From Providencia rettgeri (GTDB lineage: Bacteria; Pseudomonadota; Gammaproteobacteria; Enterobacterales; Enterobacteriaceae), in the NCBI RefSeq assembly GCF_023205015.1, contig NZ_CP096258.1, forward strand, positions 2,294,001 to 2,358,000: a stretch of 64,000 nt of DNA, given 5' to 3'. This document shows, one piece after another, positions 61,840 to 64,000 of this stretch. A model generated the notes under the pieces. The model had not been told where the DNA came from. It saw only the letters and a program-made list of their open reading frames with translations, and did not search any database. Both the position numbers and the translations under genes were made by a program. The stretch's first letter is position 1. Every line of letters starts with the position of its first letter.

Positions 61840-62097
61840 ATGCAAGACAGTTTACCATTCATCACAAAGAAAGAGTTACTTGAAAAAGCTAATGATATCA
61901 TAAAGAAACATGATGATTACATCCATGGTATGTTTGTTGATACCGTTGAGCAACATCGAGGTACACTGGTATTTAAAGGCGAGTTCTTCTTGGATGAGAA
62001 CAATATTCCCACTTTAAAAAGTACAGCTGCTTTTAATATGTACAAACACCTTGCTCATGTACTATCAGAACAATACCAATTGAGTGATAATAACTAG
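61840..62097 (+). CDS. yciN: YciN family (DUF2498) protein
   Basis: This 85-residue protein matches E. coli YciN in L-L-E-K-A-N-D-I-I-K-K-H, G-E-F-F-L-D-E and T-A-A-F-N-M-Y-K-H-L-A-H-V-L-S-E. The function is unknown. It is divergent from topA and convergent with sohB, as in E. coli. AAGGAAACC lies before the ATG. Confidence 0.93.
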   Translation: MQDSLPFITKKELLEKANDIIKKHDDYIHGMFVDTVEQHRGTLVFKGEFFLDENNIPTLKSTAAFNMYKHLAHVLSEQYQLSDNN

Positions 62098-62121
62098 TTA
62101 ACACGTTTGCTCTTTATATAA

Positions 62122-62151
62122 AAATTACCGGCTAACAAGCCGGTAATTTAA
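62122..62151. terminator. Bidirectional terminator, yciN / sohB
   Basis: AAATTACCGGCT (62122-62133) pairs perfectly with AGCCGGTAATTT (62138-62149). Confidence 0.8.
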
Positions 62152-62193
62152 TAGTAGATTTAAAAACGCTTATTCGCTAGGCGAAACTCAAAG

Positions 62194-63240
62194 TTACAAG
62201 AGTGGTTTTTGTCCGCGTTGCCACCAGCGCAATAATAAGTTATCCACGCTCTTTGCCGCGCTTCCCATAAACTTATCCATCATTTTTTTACTTAATACAT
62301 AACGAATGCTCACTATTTCCTTAGTATCAATCGCATTAATAATAAAATCATCACTCACACCAATATTATCCACAAGTCCTTTATCAAGCGCCTGTGAACC
62401 ATACCAATACTCCCCTGTTGCCACTGCGGAAATGTCTAAGGATGGGCGGTTTTGATGAACAAATTGTTTAAATAATTCATGTGTTGAATTTAAATCTTCG
62501 ACAAACTTCTTACGACCTTGCTCCGTATTCTCACCTAACATGGTCAATGTTCGTTTGTATTCACCCGCAGTATGAAGTTCAACATCAACATCATGTTTTT
62601 TTAATAACCGATGAATGTTCGGAATTTGAGCGACAACGCCGATCGAACCAATAATGGCAAATGGCGCTGCAATAATTTTATCTGCAATGCAAGCCATCAT
62701 GTATCCGCCACTCGCCGCAACTTTATCGACCGCAATAGTCAGCGGGATATTTTTTTCTTTGATCCTTAATAATTGTGAAGCCGCTAAACCATACCCATGA
62801 ACCATTCCTCCAGGGCTTTCAAGTCTTAGCAATACCTCATCTTGTTGGTCAGCAACTGCAAGAATGGCACTGATTTCCTCACGTAAAGACGTGACTTCAC
62901 GGGCATCCATGCTACCTTTGAAGTCTAATACATATAAACAAGGCTTTTTAACCCCTGTCTGGCCTAATTTAGCCCCTGTTTTCTCACTTTTTGATTTTGC
63001 TTTCTGCTGTTTTTTAAATGCCTTCAACCACGCTTTATGTTCTGGTTCATTCATTTTAATTTGTTGCATTTGGCGTTGGCGCTCACGATAACTTTCACCT
63101 AAGTCTGTGATTTTCAAAGCACCTTTTGTCCCTTGTCGACGCATGCCTGCACCAAACACAAAAACAGCTAGCAAAACTATCGCCACCAAAATTGTGACGA
63201 CTTTTGCTAAAAATAGCCCATATAATGAGAAATACTCCAC
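62194..63240 (-). CDS. sohB: S49-family protease SohB
   Basis: This 348-residue membrane-anchored serine protease has a transmembrane segment at residues 10-30 and a charged region to about 95. The catalytic S177 is in V-A-A-S-G-G-Y, and the partner lysine K229 is in T-A-G-E-Y-K-R. It suppresses degP defects in E. coli. It is divergent from yciK. Confidence 0.94.
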   Translation of the reverse strand: MEYFSLYGLFLAKVVTILVAIVLLAVFVFGAGMRRQGTKGALKITDLGESYRERQRQMQQIKMNEPEHKAWLKAFKKQQKAKSKSEKTGAKLGQTGVKKPCLYVLDFKGSMDAREVTSLREEISAILAVADQQDEVLLRLESPGGMVHGYGLAASQLLRIKEKNIPLTIAVDKVAASGGYMMACIADKIIAAPFAIIGSIGVVAQIPNIHRLLKKHDVDVELHTAGEYKRTLTMLGENTEQGRKKFVEDLNSTHELFKQFVHQNRPSLDISAVATGEYWYGSQALDKGLVDNIGVSDDFIINAIDTKEIVSIRYVLSKKMMDKFMGSAAKSVDNLLLRWWQRGQKPLL

Positions 63241-63418
63241 AATCTGATCCTTTTGATGTTTATCTTAAATATAAAAATAATCTCACGATTACGCGCAAAC
63301 AACCAGAAAAAAACAGAGTTAGCGCGACAAACTTCGTTAATAACTATGTTAGATTAGCCAATTATCACAATCAGTGCGATGATAACCTTACATACTAATC
63401 ACAATAGTAGGAAAGAAT

Positions 63419-64000
63419 ATGCTCCAATATCAGCCTAGACAAGACCTATTGAAAGGTAAAACGATCCTCGTAACGGGTGCCGGTGATGGCATTGGCCGTG
63501 AAGCAGCTCTCACTTATGCGCGCTATGGTGCATCACTTATCCTTGTTGGTCGAACACAGCATAAATTACAATCCGTGAGTGATGAAATAACCGCTTTTGG
63601 TGGAAAAACTGCACCGTACTTTACGCTAGATTTATTAACTGCAACGATTGATGACTGCCACGCACTCGCCTCGCAAGTTACCTCTATTGCACCTTATCTG
63701 GATGGCGTTTTGCACAATGCTGGAATACTTGGTGTGGTTGCCCCTATCACTGAGCAGCCTAGTGACCTATGGCATGATGTTATGCAAATAAATGTTAATG
63801 CTACGTTTATGCTAACTCAAGCTTTACTCCCTCTATTGCTCAAAGCACCTAATGCCTCTTTAATCTTTACCAGTTCAAGCGTAGGTAAACAAGGTCGCGC
63901 GGGTTGGGGAGCCTATGCCGTCTCCAAATTTGCAACTGAAGGTTTAATGCAAGTATTATCCGAAGAATACAAGCAGAGCAATCTTCGAGTAAACTGTATT
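63419..64000 (+). CDS. yciK: YciK short-chain dehydrogenase (3' end outside the window)
   Basis: The first 194 codons of an SDR enzyme are visible. The nucleotide motif is T-G-A-G-D-G-I-G-R-E, N-A-G follows, and the catalytic S-S and Y-A-V-S-K are present. The start M-L-Q-Y-Q-P and position divergent from sohB fit YciK, a putative oxidoreductase. AGTAGGAAAG lies before the ATG. The frame runs off the window end intact. Confidence 0.93.
   Translation, partial: MLQYQPRQDLLKGKTILVTGAGDGIGREAALTYARYGASLILVGRTQHKLQSVSDEITAFGGKTAPYFTLDLLTATIDDCHALASQVTSIAPYLDGVLHNAGILGVVAPITEQPSDLWHDVMQINVNATFMLTQALLPLLLKAPNASLIFTSSSVGKQGRAGWGAYAVSKFATEGLMQVLSEEYKQSNLRVNCI

Noticed and set aside
1..64000. tRNA genes, CRISPR arrays, complete insertion sequences or prophage
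   Set aside because: No T-loop/acceptor pattern, evenly spaced direct repeats with unique spacers, transposase-like protein or phage gene cluster was seen.

Overview
The window is a contiguous piece of a gammaproteobacterial chromosome. Gene order and protein similarity place it in the Enterobacterales, and I infer the Morganellaceae, most likely a Providencia-like organism. The basis is AT-rich sequence, E. coli-like gene blocks (ydfG to ynfM; fumC-manA-ydgA; add-ydgJ-ydgK-rsx-nth; rnb-osmB; yciH-pyrF-lapBA-pgpB-ribA; acnA; cysB; topA-yciN-sohB-yciK) and lineage-specific insertions between them. The genus was not verified by any search.

The window spans the replication terminus. A dif-like XerC/XerD site lies at 16238-16265. 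A tus gene at 25268-26185 has a Ter site overlapping its own start codon, and a second Ter site lies near 32106-32128. Both Ter sites point the same way, so they should stop forks that have already passed dif from the low-coordinate side.

Layout. 1-5.4 kb: the end of a yehLMPQ-type cluster (DUF5682, VWA and SWIM-zinc proteins). 5.4-15.8 kb: accessory genes, namely a divergent pecS/pecM-like regulator/exporter pair with two palindromic operators, alkB, a threonine-aldolase-like enzyme, a DUF4184 membrane protein, a tetR broken by an in-frame stop beside an MFS transporter, a GNAT enzyme, yaiI, a LysE-type exporter, mnmH, yjbD and a secreted crystallin-like protein. 15.8-16.8 kb: gene-poor dif region with a possible small RNA. 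16.8-25.2 kb: DUF4139 protein, ydfG, ynfB, ynfD, bioD2, a diverged mlc, ynfL/ynfM and a single-domain LPMO. 25.2-34.9 kb: tus, fumC, manA, ydgA, add, a bile-acid-symporter-like protein, ydgJ and ydgK. 34.9-41.9 kb: rsxABCDGE-nth, with a strongly repeat-expanded rsxC. 42-45.2 kb: rnb, osmB and a RelE/NadS-type toxin-antitoxin pair. 45.2-51.2 kb: yciH-pyrF-lapB-lapA, pgpB, ribA, hemB and an unrecognised gene. 51.5-64 kb: acnA, cysB, an M13 metallopeptidase, sodC, topA, yciN, sohB and the start of yciK. A long palindromic intergenic repeat sits between the peptidase and sodC.

Most genes are housekeeping functions of the terminus region: redox control of SoxR by Rsx, DNA repair by AlkB and Nth, LPS control by LapAB, TCA enzymes, haem and riboflavin synthesis, and topology. 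The least conventional parts are the YehMPQ cluster, the PecS/PecM operators, the broken TetR, the diverged Mlc, the LPMO with a possible ribosome-site hairpin, the RsxC repeats and the small features around dif. I saw no tRNA, rRNA, CRISPR array or complete insertion sequence.
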